A DNA stretch of 64,000 bases from Phaeobacter gallaeciensis DSM 26640 (GTDB lineage: Bacteria; Pseudomonadota; Alphaproteobacteria; Rhodobacterales; Rhodobacteraceae), in the NCBI RefSeq assembly GCF_000511385.1, contig NC_023137.1, positions 3,107,001 to 3,171,000 of the forward strand. Reading direction: 5' to 3'. The notes beneath the pieces were generated by a model, which saw nothing but the letters and a program-made list of their open reading frames with translations, did no database searches and was not told the origin of the DNA. The translations under genes were made by a program, and so were the position numbers. Positions 9,036 through 17,402 of the stretch are shown in pieces. The first letter of the stretch is position 1, and each line of letters begins with the position of its first letter.

Positions 9036-9790
9036 CACCGGATTGGACCAGCTTGGACCGCGAGCTTTCTCGATGGCAGGACGATGGGCTGATCCTGCCA
9101 ATCTGGTGGCGCGACGACGACGCAACGGCCCCCACGCCACAGCTGGACCAACTGATTGAGCTGTCAGAACGCCTGGCCCTGCCCGCCCATCTTGCGATCG
9201 TTGCGCGTGATGCGACACCAACCCTGGCGACCCGACTGGCGCAGGTGGACACCCTAGTGCCAGTCGTGCACGGCTGGGCTCATGAAAACCACGCGAGCGC
9301 CGGTGACAAGAAAGCAGAATTTGGCACCCACCGTCCGATCGACGATGTGTTGGAAGACGCTGAAAATGCTCTGAACCGGCTGCGCGACCTGTTGGGTGAC
9401 CGGCTGCGACCCATGTTTGTCCCGCCCTGGAACCGGATAGATACCGACGTCGAGCCCTGGCTCGCCGGGTTGGGCTACAGCGCCCTGTCGACCTTCACCC
9501 CGCGCCGCCGGGCAAAAGCGGCACCGGGGCTCTGGCAGATCAACACCCACCTCGACCCGATTGACTGGAAGGGCTCGCGCGGGCTTGTAGCCCCAACACT
9601 GTTGCTGTCACAGCTGGTGACACAGCTCGCCGCACGTCGTAAGGGGCAAGCTGATATTGCCGAACCCTACGGCATCCTCACCCACCATCTGGTGCAGGAT
9701 GATGCGACTTGGGGATTTTGCGAGGATGTGATGCGCCGCCTGCTCGATGGGCCAGGGCGGGCTTGGGTATTTGATGAAAGGATTATCTGA
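9032..9790 (+). CDS. Polysaccharide-deacetylase-like protein
   Basis: Predicted NodB-like carbohydrate esterase, 252 aa. Acid-rich WWRDDDA (residues 25-31) fits the metal- and base-providing aspartates. HGWAHENH (near 79-86) supplies histidines, VPPWNRID (near 130) the loop after them, and ILTHH (near 215) the late catalytic histidine. No signal peptide is visible, so it should act in the cytoplasm, unlike many secreted deacetylases. ATG 9032 follows AAGGAG and overlaps the previous stop. The likely substrate is an N- or O-acetylated sugar made by the neighbouring glycosyltransferases (inference). Confidence 0.72.
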   Translation: MTPDWTSLDRELSRWQDDGLILPIWWRDDDATAPTPQLDQLIELSERLALPAHLAIVARDATPTLATRLAQVDTLVPVVHGWAHENHASAGDKKAEFGTHRPIDDVLEDAENALNRLRDLLGDRLRPMFVPPWNRIDTDVEPWLAGLGYSALSTFTPRRRAKAAPGLWQINTHLDPIDWKGSRGLVAPTLLLSQLVTQLAARRKGQADIAEPYGILTHHLVQDDATWGFCEDVMRRLLDGPGRAWVFDERII

Positions 9791-10270
9791 ATGAGCCGCT
9801 TGGATTCCATGCTGCGCCGTCTGACCGCGCAGCGGGATGGGCTGAACTGGGCCGCGGAGCAGGTTCGCAACCTTCCGGGGGATGTGCTCGACATCGGTTT
9901 GGGCAACGGGCGTACCTATGATCATCTGCGCGAAACACTGCCGGACCGGCGGGTGCGCGTTATCGACCGGGTGCTGCAATGCCACCCCTCGTGCGTGCCG
10001 CCAGAGGCTGATTTCCTGCAAGGCGAGGCCCGCCCAATGCTGGGCACGCTGGCACAGGAAAGCCGCCGGATCATATTGGCCCACTACGACCTTGGTTTTG
10101 GTGTGAAAGAAAAGGACGTCGCCGAAGCCGCCGCTCTGTCCCCGGCGATTGCGGCTGTGATGGCACAGGGAGGGATCATCGTGTCTGGTCAGCCCCTCGT
10201 CGGATTTGATGAGCTGGACGGCCCGCAAGGGATACCTCCTGGGCGCTATCTTTTCTATCGGGTGAGATGA
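9791..10270 (+). CDS. Class I SAM-dependent methyltransferase, last gene of glycan operon
   Basis: Short (159 aa) Rossmann-type methyltransferase. The SAM-binding motif I, VLDIGLGNGRTYDHL, lies at residues 32-46; it ends GIPPGRYLFYRVR. It starts immediately after the preceding stop and is followed 18 bases on by a strong terminator, so it closes the operon. The size is small for the family and no substrate-binding insertion is visible. The target is unknown; sugar O-methylation would fit the context. Confidence in the fold is good, in the substrate low. Confidence 0.75.
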   Translation: MSRLDSMLRRLTAQRDGLNWAAEQVRNLPGDVLDIGLGNGRTYDHLRETLPDRRVRVIDRVLQCHPSCVPPEADFLQGEARPMLGTLAQESRRIILAHYDLGFGVKEKDVAEAAALSPAIAAVMAQGGIIVSGQPLVGFDELDGPQGIPPGRYLFYRVR

Positions 10271-10287
10271 GAGCCCCGCGATGCTTG

Positions 10288-10322
10288 AAAAAACGCCCCG
10301 GAACAGTCCGGGGCGTTTTTTG
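10288..10322 (+). terminator. Intrinsic terminator, bidirectional
   Basis: GC-rich stem ACGCCCCGG/CCGGGGCGT with a 6-base loop, flanked by A-run and T-run. It ends the glycan operon and can also serve phnM from the opposite strand. Confidence 0.9.
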
Positions 10323-10342
10323 TTACATTTTGCACCCTGGGA

Positions 10343-11485
10343 TCAGGCGACACGATTGCCACGCGACCAGACCGCACCCAGCGCTGGAACGCCAGCCCGC
10401 ATCCGGAAGCGGATCAGATCAGCCCGCTTGCCAATTTCGATACGCCCGCGATCTGCAAGATTGACTGCATCCGCCGGGGCCGAAGTGACCGTTGCCAGAC
10501 CACGCGCAATATCTCCCCAGATTTCGCCAAGCTGCGCGGCCGCCAGCAACAGGGCCGCAGGCACATAGTCCGAGGACAGCACATCAAGGAGTTCCAGCTG
10601 TGCCAGATCCTTGGCTGCGACATTGCCGGAATGCGATCCCCCCCGGATCAGGTTAGGTGCCCCCATCATCACCTTGATACCGTGGTCGTGACAGGCTCGC
10701 GCGGCCTCTACCGTGGTGGGAAATTCCGCCAAATGGATACCGTGGCCGGCGGACACCGTCACCTGCTCTGAGGTTGTATCATCGTGACTTGCCAGAACCG
10801 CACCAAAGCGGCGCGCGGCTTTCACCGCTTCGACCTCATGCAGATCACCGTAGGTGTCGCGCATGCGCTTCAACCCGGCGACATGCGCCTTAAAACCATC
10901 GTCGTCAAAGCCGTGCTTGCCTTTGACGTAGGCTTCCAGTTTCGACATGTCCCGGAACTGTCTCTGCCCTGGCGTATGATCCATCAAGGAGACAAGGCCG
11001 ACACGATCTGCATCACCAAATTCGTTCAGCTCATTAACAAGCGTCTCAGAACAGACTTCGGCGCGCAGATGCAGGAAATGACTGATTTTCAAAACGTTTT
11101 GATCGCGCAACTCAAGCATCTCGCTTGCAAGGCTGCGCGCGTATGCACCATATCGGGATTCCGCTGCCTTGATAGAACCCACCCGCATAGCATCGAAAAC
11201 TGTGGTGATACCGGTGCCTGCCAACTCAGCATCATGGGCGATAATCGCTGCCGCGTGGGGCCAGTCGACCTTGGGGCGGGGCTGGATGTGTCGTTCCAGA
11301 TTGTCAGTGTGCAGTTCCACCAGACCAGGGCTGACATAATCCCCCTCCATGTCCACAGCACCCGTTGGGACGGAAGTGCCATCGGCAATATCGGCGATCA
11401 GCCCATCTTTCAGCGTCATGGAACCTGTTCGGGTCTCTCCCGGCAGAACAAGCGTGGCATTGGCAAGGATCAAAGGTTCTGTCAT
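10343..11485 (-). CDS. phnM: Alpha-D-ribose 1-methylphosphonate 5-triphosphate diphosphatase PhnM
   Basis: Amidohydrolase-fold enzyme of the C-P lyase pathway; it removes pyrophosphate from 5-triphosphoribosyl-1-phosphonate to give the substrate of PhnJ. Length (380 aa) matches the family. It shows the metal site in LVELHTDNLERH (H59, D61), later histidines in LKISHFLHLRAE, VLASHDDTTSE and AGHGIHLAEFP, and the C-terminal IEIGKRADLIRF typical of amidohydrolases. It is separated from phnGHIJKLN by a gene on the other strand and starts divergently from it (52 bases between starts), so it has its own promoter. Confidence 0.95.
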   Translation of the reverse strand: MTEPLILANATLVLPGETRTGSMTLKDGLIADIADGTSVPTGAVDMEGDYVSPGLVELHTDNLERHIQPRPKVDWPHAAAIIAHDAELAGTGITTVFDAMRVGSIKAAESRYGAYARSLASEMLELRDQNVLKISHFLHLRAEVCSETLVNELNEFGDADRVGLVSLMDHTPGQRQFRDMSKLEAYVKGKHGFDDDGFKAHVAGLKRMRDTYGDLHEVEAVKAARRFGAVLASHDDTTSEQVTVSAGHGIHLAEFPTTVEAARACHDHGIKVMMGAPNLIRGGSHSGNVAAKDLAQLELLDVLSSDYVPAALLLAAAQLGEIWGDIARGLATVTSAPADAVNLADRGRIEIGKRADLIRFRMRAGVPALGAVWSRGNRVA

Positions 11486-11537
11486 CTGACTTTCACACGG
11501 TTTGAGCTATAGAACGGGCCACACCTAGGAGGCCATT

Positions 11538-12221
11538 GTGACATTCACGCGATACGCGATCTATTATGTGCCGCCCAAACAGGCGGAATGGAGCCGGTTT
11601 GCATCCAGTTGGCTGGGCTGGGACATTCATGAGGGTTCTTCGTCGGACCATCCCACCGACACTGGCCTTGACGTGGCGACCATCACCGATGTGCCGCGCA
11701 AATACGGGCTGCACGCGACCATAAAACCGCCGTTCCGGCTTGCGGAGGGAACGACATTTGACGCTCTGGCCGAGCGGTTCGCGCAATTCACAACTGCGGC
11801 AAAGCCGGTGACGCTGGAAGGGCTGTCGTTGACCCGGCTTGGCCGTTTTCTTGCACTTTGCCCCACCGGGGATCAATTGAGGCTGAACCGTCTTGCATTT
11901 GGCTGCGTCCGCGATCTGGATGAATTCCGTGCGCCCGCCACCACCGATGAACTGGAAAAACGGCGCGCTGGTGGGTTGTCGCCTGCCCAGGAGCAAGCGC
12001 TGGTAACATGGGGCTACCCTTACGTGGGCGACAGTTTCCGGTTCCACATCACCTTGAGCGGCAAGCGACCTAAAACGGAGTTGCCTGCCATAGAGGCTGT
12101 TCTGCAGGATCGTTTGGTTCCCCAGCTGCCAAAACCCTTTGTCATTGGCGATCTGGCTTTGGTTGGAGAGGACAGCGACGGACGGTTTCACATGGTTCAT
12201 CGTCATGCCCTTTCCGGCTGA
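11538..12221 (+). CDS. DUF1045 / 2H-phosphoesterase-like phosphonate-locus protein (TIGR03223)
   Basis: Two-histidine (2H) phosphoesterase-like protein, 227 aa, of a type found in phn loci of alphaproteobacteria. Two H-x-T motifs are visible: YGLHATIKPPF (H59/T61) and RFHITLSGK (about H170/T172), the catalytic signature of the 2H superfamily, which acts on cyclic and 2'-5' phosphodiesters. It starts with GTG at 11538 behind a perfect AGGAGG. Its 3' end overlaps phnN, on the other strand, by 19 bases. No PhnP (cyclic phosphodiesterase) gene is visible here, so this protein may open the 1,2-cyclic ribose phosphate made by C-P lyase; that is inference. Confidence 0.85.
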   Translation: MTFTRYAIYYVPPKQAEWSRFASSWLGWDIHEGSSSDHPTDTGLDVATITDVPRKYGLHATIKPPFRLAEGTTFDALAERFAQFTTAAKPVTLEGLSLTRLGRFLALCPTGDQLRLNRLAFGCVRDLDEFRAPATTDELEKRRAGGLSPAQEQALVTWGYPYVGDSFRFHITLSGKRPKTELPAIEAVLQDRLVPQLPKPFVIGDLALVGEDSDGRFHMVHRHALSG

Positions 12222-12775
12222 AGCCAGGGCATCAGGGCGGTTTCCGCCGCCTGGACCGCCTCTTCCAACTGACCACTGTTGTCGATCTCAATCACCTGCG
12301 ACAATCCCGCAGGCATAGGTGTTGCCGCGCAGGCGAGCCTGCGCTCAATCTCCGCGCGATCCTCACGCCCGCGCGCCATGAGCCGTTCGGCGAGCACCTC
12401 GGGTGTTGTTGTGACAGAGAGAACAACCAACCTGCCGAAGACCGCCTCAGCCTCCAAGAGTACCTTGCGTGAGAGGTTCACCAGAACACCCGAGGCCCGA
12501 TTACGCAGATCATCAATCTCGCGTGGGATTGCATAGGAAAGACCATGCGCCTGCCAATGCAGGGCAAAGCCCGGCTCGGTACACAGCGTTGCGAACCGAT
12601 CCTCAGTTACAGCCTCGTAATCCTCCCCACCGAGTTCCGGCGCGCGGGTGATGATCCTCCGCTGCCTTACCAGTCCCGGAACGCGCTCAAGTAGCGCCTC
12701 CATCAGGCTGTCTTTGCCGACGCCCGACGGGCCGACCACGGCGATCACCGGCGCTTTGACTGATCCCGCACTCAT
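12203..12775 (-). CDS. phnN: Ribose 1,5-bisphosphate phosphokinase PhnN
   Basis: P-loop kinase that makes phosphoribosyl pyrophosphate (PRPP) from ribose 1,5-bisphosphate, the last step returning C-P lyase carbon to nucleotide metabolism. Length 190 aa; the Walker A loop VVGPSGVGKDSL is at residues 13-24, followed by guanylate-kinase-like RRIITRAPELGGEDYEAV and the lid-like RLMARGREDRAEIERRL. It overlaps phnL by 4 bases and ends the phnG-N operon. Tail-to-tail overlap with the DUF1045 gene means the two 3' ends share sequence. Confidence 0.94.
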   Translation of the reverse strand: MSAGSVKAPVIAVVGPSGVGKDSLMEALLERVPGLVRQRRIITRAPELGGEDYEAVTEDRFATLCTEPGFALHWQAHGLSYAIPREIDDLRNRASGVLVNLSRKVLLEAEAVFGRLVVLSVTTTPEVLAERLMARGREDRAEIERRLACAATPMPAGLSQVIEIDNSGQLEEAVQAAETALMPWLQPERA

Positions 12776-13455
12776 GCGGCAGCCTTCGGTGTGAAGGCAG
12801 ACACATCGACAAAGCGATCACAAACCTGTTCGCGCGCAGCCTCATCATGGAAAATTCCAATGATGGCCGCGCCGCGCGCCTTTGCCTCCTCTATCAGGCT
12901 TAAAACCGTGGCGCGGTTTTGCGCATCAAGGCTCGCCGTCGGCTCGTCCAGCAACATCGCAGGATAGGTATGGGCAAAACCCCGCGCGATATTCACCCGC
13001 TGTTGTTCCCCGCCGGAAAACGTTGTCGGGCTAAGTTCCCAGAGGCGTTCGGGAATGTTCAGCCCCGCGAGCAGCGTCGCGGCGCGGTCGCGCGCCACCG
13101 CTGAATCTACCCCAACCGCCAGAAGAGGCTCCGCCACGACATCCAGCGTCGGCACCCTTGGCACCACCCGCAGAAACTGGCTCACGTAGCCTAGCGTCTC
13201 GCGTCGTAGCGCCAGAATGTCGCGCGGTGCGGCCCTGGCGACATCCACACCGCCAATCATGACCTTGCCGGACGCGGCGAGATAGTTTCCATAAATCACC
13301 CGCATCAGCGTCGATTTTCCAGCCCCGGACGCGCCCGTAAGGCCAATACACTCCCCTGCCGCGACCTTCAGGCTCGCGCCCTCCATCACGGGGATGACCG
13401 CAGCACCTTGATTGTGCAGGGTGAAACTCTTGCTCACGTTTTGAAGTTCAATCAT
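12772..13455 (-). CDS. phnL: C-P lyase ABC-type subunit PhnL
   Basis: ATP-binding protein of the ABC fold, 227 aa, needed for C-P lyase function in vivo; it is not a transporter subunit. Walker A TGASGAGKST at residues 40-49, signature FSGGEQQRVNIARG, Walker B AMLLDEPTASLD. Located between phnK (9 bases upstream) and phnN (4-base overlap). It belongs to the phnGHIJKLN transcription unit and is assigned from the combination of domain and position. Confidence 0.94.
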   Translation of the reverse strand: MIELQNVSKSFTLHNQGAAVIPVMEGASLKVAAGECIGLTGASGAGKSTLMRVIYGNYLAASGKVMIGGVDVARAAPRDILALRRETLGYVSQFLRVVPRVPTLDVVAEPLLAVGVDSAVARDRAATLLAGLNIPERLWELSPTTFSGGEQQRVNIARGFAHTYPAMLLDEPTASLDAQNRATVLSLIEEAKARGAAIIGIFHDEAAREQVCDRFVDVSAFTPKAAA

Positions 13456-13464
13456 CTCAGATCC

Positions 13465-14238
13465 TCAAACCTGAAGAACGCTGGAAACCAGCAATTGTGT
13501 ATAGGCGTGTTGTGGATCGTCCAGCACCTGATCGGTCAGCCCCGTCTCGACGACATGGCCGTCTTTCATCACCATCAACCGATCCGCCAGAAGCCGCACG
13601 ACTGCGAGATCATGGGTCACGATAATGGCGCTTAGCCCCATTTCCCGCACCAGGCTGCGCAACAGATCCAAAAGCCGCGCCTGCACCGAAACATCCAAGC
13701 CCCCCGTGGGTTCATCCATGAAGACAAGCCTCGGTCCGGTGACCAAATTGCGGGCAATCTGCAACCGTTGCTGCATGCCACCCGAGAAAGCGGAGGGACG
13801 ATCATCAATGCGGCTTTCGGCGATCTCGACCCGGCCCAGCCAATCGGCAGCGCGGGCACGGATATTGCCGTAATGCCGATCCCCCACAGCCATCAGCCGC
13901 TCGCCAATATTGCCTCCCGCCGAAACGGACATCCGCAACCCATCGCGCGCATGCTGATGGACAAAAGCCCAATCCGTGCGCCCCAGCATGCGACGTGCTG
14001 GTTCCGACATGGTGACAGTATCGATTGGTCCGTCAGCACGGGTGTCGAAAACCACCTCACCCCGATCTGGCGTCAGATGCCCGGCCATACTGTTCAACAG
14101 GGTCGATTTTCCCGACCCGCTTTCCCCGACGATGCCCATGACTTCGCCCGGATAAAGATCAAAGCTTACATCCGTGCAGCCAACCCGCGCACCATACATC
14201 TTGGCCAGGTTTTTTACTTGCAACAGCGGCGTCATCAC
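13465..14238 (-). CDS. phnK: C-P lyase ABC-type subunit PhnK
   Basis: ABC-fold ATPase, 257 aa, that docks on the PhnGHIJ core complex. Walker A GESGSGKST at residues 38-46, signature FSGGMQQRLQIARN, Walker B LVFMDEPTGGLD, and a late H-loop in AIIVTHDLAVVRLL. Related in sequence to oligopeptide-transporter ATPases, but position after phnJ (4-base overlap) and before phnL fixes the assignment. Confidence 0.95.
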   Translation of the reverse strand: MMTPLLQVKNLAKMYGARVGCTDVSFDLYPGEVMGIVGESGSGKSTLLNSMAGHLTPDRGEVVFDTRADGPIDTVTMSEPARRMLGRTDWAFVHQHARDGLRMSVSAGGNIGERLMAVGDRHYGNIRARAADWLGRVEIAESRIDDRPSAFSGGMQQRLQIARNLVTGPRLVFMDEPTGGLDVSVQARLLDLLRSLVREMGLSAIIVTHDLAVVRLLADRLMVMKDGHVVETGLTDQVLDDPQHAYTQLLVSSVLQV

Positions 14239-15092
14239 GCGGCCTCCTCGCTCAGGCGGCCGAGATGGCCCGCGTCACGCCGGGATCGGCAATAATCCGT
14301 GTCGGAGCAGACAAACATCCGGTTGCCGGCATCATCCAGGATCACCTCATCCAGATAGCTGTCCTCTGCCGCGCAGAGATCGCAGGGATGATCTGCCTTG
14401 CTGGCCTCGAACGGGTAATCCTCAAAATCGAGTGAGACCACTTCGGTATAAGGCGGGACGGCATAGATGCGCTGTTCACGCCCCGCGCCAAAAAGCTGAA
14501 TCGCCGCCATGTTCATCTTTGGATTGTCGAACTTTGGAATGGGAGACGGATCCATCACATAGCGATCCGCGACCTTCACCGGATACGCATAGGAAGTCGC
14601 GATGGCGCCGTGCTGGCTGATATCCTCATAAAGTTTCACGTGCATCAACCCGTATTCCTGCAAGCTGTGCATCTTGCGAGTTTCGGTTTCGCGCGGCTCA
14701 AGGAAGCGCAAGGGCTCCGGGATCGGCACCTGATAGACTAGGATCTGATCCTCGCTCAGCTCCGCTTCCGGGATCCTGTGGCGAGTCTGGATGACACTGG
14801 CCTTTGCGGTTTCTTCGGTGGTGGCCACGCCTGCGGTGTTTTCAAAAAACTTCCGGATCGAGACCGCATTGGTGGTGTCATCCGCGCCCTGATCAATGAC
14901 CTTCAGCGTATCATCCGGTGTCAGCGTCGCAGCCGACACCTGCACGCCACCCGTACCCCAACCATAGGGCATCGGCATTTCTCGGCTTGCAAAAGGAACC
15001 TGATACCCCGGTACCGCCAGCCCTTTCAGGATTGCCCTGCGGATCATCCGCTTGGTCTGTTCGTCAAGGTATGCAAAATTATAGTCGGACAT
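14235..15092 (-). CDS. phnJ: Alpha-D-ribose 1-methylphosphonate 5-phosphate C-P lyase PhnJ
   Basis: Radical SAM enzyme that cleaves the carbon-phosphorus bond, releasing alkane and leaving a ribose 1,2-cyclic phosphate 5-phosphate. The C-terminal cysteines CDLC, then C and C (spacing C-x2-C-x21-C-x5-C, about residues 237-268), match the spacing of the E. coli cluster ligands and the catalytic cysteine. I prefer ATG 15092 with AAAGG 8 bases upstream; a GTG at 15101 is possible and would add three residues. Length 285 aa is normal. Operon neighbours phnI (42 bases upstream) and phnK (overlap) agree. Confidence 0.96.
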   Translation of the reverse strand: MSDYNFAYLDEQTKRMIRRAILKGLAVPGYQVPFASREMPMPYGWGTGGVQVSAATLTPDDTLKVIDQGADDTTNAVSIRKFFENTAGVATTEETAKASVIQTRHRIPEAELSEDQILVYQVPIPEPLRFLEPRETETRKMHSLQEYGLMHVKLYEDISQHGAIATSYAYPVKVADRYVMDPSPIPKFDNPKMNMAAIQLFGAGREQRIYAVPPYTEVVSLDFEDYPFEASKADHPCDLCAAEDSYLDEVILDDAGNRMFVCSDTDYCRSRRDAGHLGRLSEEAA

Positions 15093-15134
15093 CTTGGGCA
15101 CCTTTCTTGAAATTGGCCCTGAGGCGTATGCAGC

Positions 15135-16244
15135 TCATTCTGCCGCCTCCTTTGCTGCCATTTGTTCTGCCAACTCGGCCGCCTCGCGGCGCAGTTTGCG
15201 GACCAGTTCCAGTTCCGATTGGAAATCGACGTAATGCGGTAGTTTGATGTGCTCCAGGAAACCGGTGGCTTGAATATTATCGGCGTGGCTCAGGACAAAT
15301 TCCTCATCCTGCGCGGGGGCGCCAAGGTTATCTTCGCCGAGTTCTTCCCAACGCAGTGCACGATCGACCAGCGCCATGGCGATAGATTTGCGTTCTGACT
15401 GGCCGAACACCAACCCGTAGCCACGGGTGAACTGCGGCGGCACGGTTTTCGAGCCCTTGAACTGGTTCACGGTTTCACATTCGGTCAGCTCCACCTCGCC
15501 AATCTCGATGGCAAAACCCAGTTCCGGGATCTCCATCTCCACCGGCACGGTACCGATACGCAATTCCCCGACAAAGGCGTGGTTGCGCGCATAGCCACGC
15601 TGTGTCGAATAGGCCATGCCGAGGATGAACCCCTCATCTCCCCGGGTGAGCGACTGCAACCGTACCGCCCGCCCAGCTGGGAACGACATCGGCTCCCGCG
15701 TCAAATCACCCGGTTCGGCATCTGTTTGGGGTTCCTGCTCAATGATGTTCTCACCGTCAAGGAAGGACAGAATATGCGGTGTGTCTTCGCTTCTTGGCTC
15801 GGCTTTTGACGCTTCTGGCACCTCAGCCCCATCGGCCTCAGCGGCCAGTTTGAAATCCAAAAGCCGATGGGTATAGTCGAAAGTCGGCCCCAAAACCTGT
15901 CCCCCCGGCACATCCTTGAAGGTCGCGGAGATCCTGCGGTCACAGGCCATACGCCCAGTCTCAACCGGCTCAGATGCGCCAAAACGTGGCAGGGTGGTGC
16001 GATAGGCGCGGATCAGAAAGATCGCTTCAATCAGATCCCCGCGCGCCTGCTTGATTGCGAGCGCCGCTAGATCAGGATCGTAAAGCGAGCCCTCCGCCAT
16101 CACGCGGTTCACGGCAAGACTGAGCTGTTCGCGGATCTGCGCGAGGCCCAACTCCGCGACAGAAGTGTCTCCACGGCGTTCCTCAGCGAGCCAGGCATGG
16201 GCGTTGTCAATCGCCCGCTCGCCCCCTTTTACGGCTACATACAT
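15135..16244 (-). CDS. phnI: C-P lyase core subunit PhnI
   Basis: Subunit of the PhnGHI(J) core, which attaches the phosphonate to the ribose of ATP with release of adenine. Length 369 aa, family-typical; it begins MYVAVKGGERAIDNAHAWLA and contains the conserved PHILSFLDGENIIEQE and GFLEHIKLPHYVDFQSEL segments. Start ATG 16244 follows AGGAGG at 8 bases. It begins 3 bases after the phnH stop, so translation is probably coupled. Confidence 0.96.
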   Translation of the reverse strand: MYVAVKGGERAIDNAHAWLAEERRGDTSVAELGLAQIREQLSLAVNRVMAEGSLYDPDLAALAIKQARGDLIEAIFLIRAYRTTLPRFGASEPVETGRMACDRRISATFKDVPGGQVLGPTFDYTHRLLDFKLAAEADGAEVPEASKAEPRSEDTPHILSFLDGENIIEQEPQTDAEPGDLTREPMSFPAGRAVRLQSLTRGDEGFILGMAYSTQRGYARNHAFVGELRIGTVPVEMEIPELGFAIEIGEVELTECETVNQFKGSKTVPPQFTRGYGLVFGQSERKSIAMALVDRALRWEELGEDNLGAPAQDEEFVLSHADNIQATGFLEHIKLPHYVDFQSELELVRKLRREAAELAEQMAAKEAAE

Positions 16245-16247
16245 GTC

Positions 16248-16844
16248 TTAGCCTCCTTTATTGGAAAGCGGCGTGATCCGGCTGGATCGGGGCAGCGCGG
16301 AAACCTGGCTACCGGCGGTAAAATAGCTGTCAAAGCCAAGTGGGAAGAGCATGGAATTGGCCTGAAACGGACCGATATCCGGCAACCAAATCTCAGTGCT
16401 GGCCTTGATGCCGGGGCCACGCAACTCGGCGTTGGGCGTGTTAAAGGACGGCAACTCCACAATCAGGGTCGCCGAGCGATCCGGGTACTCCGACGTCCCG
16501 ATGCGATAACGATCCAGCGGCGTAAGCGCTGACCATCCGCCAATGGCAAAATCAGCCTGTTCTGGCCTGACAAAAGGCGCGCCTGTGTGAAAGGTAATCC
16601 AGTCCCGCACAGCCGGGCGGTCCACGTCGGACGCAAGATAGAGGCTCGTATCTGGATCGCAGAGCGTCAATAACAGGCACCCTGCGGCAACCGAGAGCCC
16701 TTCGGGTGGAGTGGTGCCAGTGATGTCTTTGATCTCACCGGGCCGCGCCATGGCGGTCATCGCAGCGCGAAACGCTTTCGCTGACTGGATCGGCGGAGCG
16801 GTGAAACCTCCGGAGAAATGAGACGCCTGGGTTTGTGACGACAT
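16248..16844 (-). CDS. phnH: C-P lyase core subunit PhnH
   Basis: Core subunit of the C-P lyase complex, 198 aa, with a PLP-transferase-like fold but no catalytic lysine expected. Conserved FSGGFTAPPIQSAKAFRAAM at the start and FDSYFTAGSQVSALPRSSR near the end are family features. It overlaps phnG by one base and precedes phnI by 3 bases. Confidence 0.94.
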   Translation of the reverse strand: MSSQTQASHFSGGFTAPPIQSAKAFRAAMTAMARPGEIKDITGTTPPEGLSVAAGCLLLTLCDPDTSLYLASDVDRPAVRDWITFHTGAPFVRPEQADFAIGGWSALTPLDRYRIGTSEYPDRSATLIVELPSFNTPNAELRGPGIKASTEIWLPDIGPFQANSMLFPLGFDSYFTAGSQVSALPRSSRITPLSNKGG

Positions 16845-17320
16845 CAGTCTTCCCCTCGCACCATGGTGAAAAAATCAACTTTTGTCGCAGCGGCTTTTGC
16901 AGCTCGGCTCATTTTTCGCGCCTGCTTTGCCGCCTCAAGCGGTGACAGAATCTGGCGACGAACATCCTCTGCTGCGTCTGTCTGCATCAGCGCATCGACC
17001 TTGGCCGCAGTCTCTGCCTGACCCTTGCTGCGCCCCTGCACATATCCGTGCCCGACAGTGCCATCCGGCAATGTCAGCGCGCAGCGGGTGACCGTCATTT
17101 CGCCCAGATTAAAAGGTGCGCCACTGGCCCCCATCCTCCCCCGCACCATGACGCCACCAACTTCAGGGGGGCGCAGCCATGTGTGATCGGGGTCATGTCC
17201 GTAACCCTGCCACAGCTCGCTTAGCAGCCTGATGTCTGCTGTCGCCAAAAGGCCCATCCAAGCCTTGCGGTCAGCCTCATCACCGGTGCTGCTTACTGTC
17301 ATGTTCTTGTCACTGTTCAT
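16844..17320 (-). CDS. phnG: C-P lyase core subunit PhnG
   Basis: First gene of the phnGHIJKLN unit; PhnG is part of the nucleosidase core with PhnH and PhnI. Length 158 aa; conserved AWMGLLATADIRLLSELW, VGGVMVRGRMGASGAPFNLG and GHGYVQGRSKGQAETAAKVD are visible. ATG 17320 follows AGAGG at about 9 bases. The promoter region upstream carries a -10-like hexamer, a PhnF-type inverted repeat and Pho-box half-sites, consistent with control by phosphate starvation and a GntR repressor. Confidence 0.95.
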   Translation of the reverse strand: MNSDKNMTVSSTGDEADRKAWMGLLATADIRLLSELWQGYGHDPDHTWLRPPEVGGVMVRGRMGASGAPFNLGEMTVTRCALTLPDGTVGHGYVQGRSKGQAETAAKVDALMQTDAAEDVRRQILSPLEAAKQARKMSRAAKAAATKVDFFTMVRGED

Positions 17321-17343
17321 TCTGTCTAAGCCTCTTGGCCTGC

Positions 17344-17372
17344 TTGTCTAGATGAGCTATACAACTAGACAA
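17344..17372. promoter_or_regulatory. Candidate PhnF operator (inverted repeat)
   Basis: Perfect 8-bp inverted repeat TTGTCTAG - 13 bases - CTAGACAA, 24 bases upstream of phnG. It directly abuts a -10-like hexamer (TAGTAT on the minus strand, 17373-17378), so a bound repressor would cover the phnG start site. A GntR/HutC-type regulator gene (phnF) lies divergently next to it. Confidence 0.7.
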
Positions 17373-17402
17373 ATACTACCTGAGTCGCACTGGGCGGCGC
17401 AA

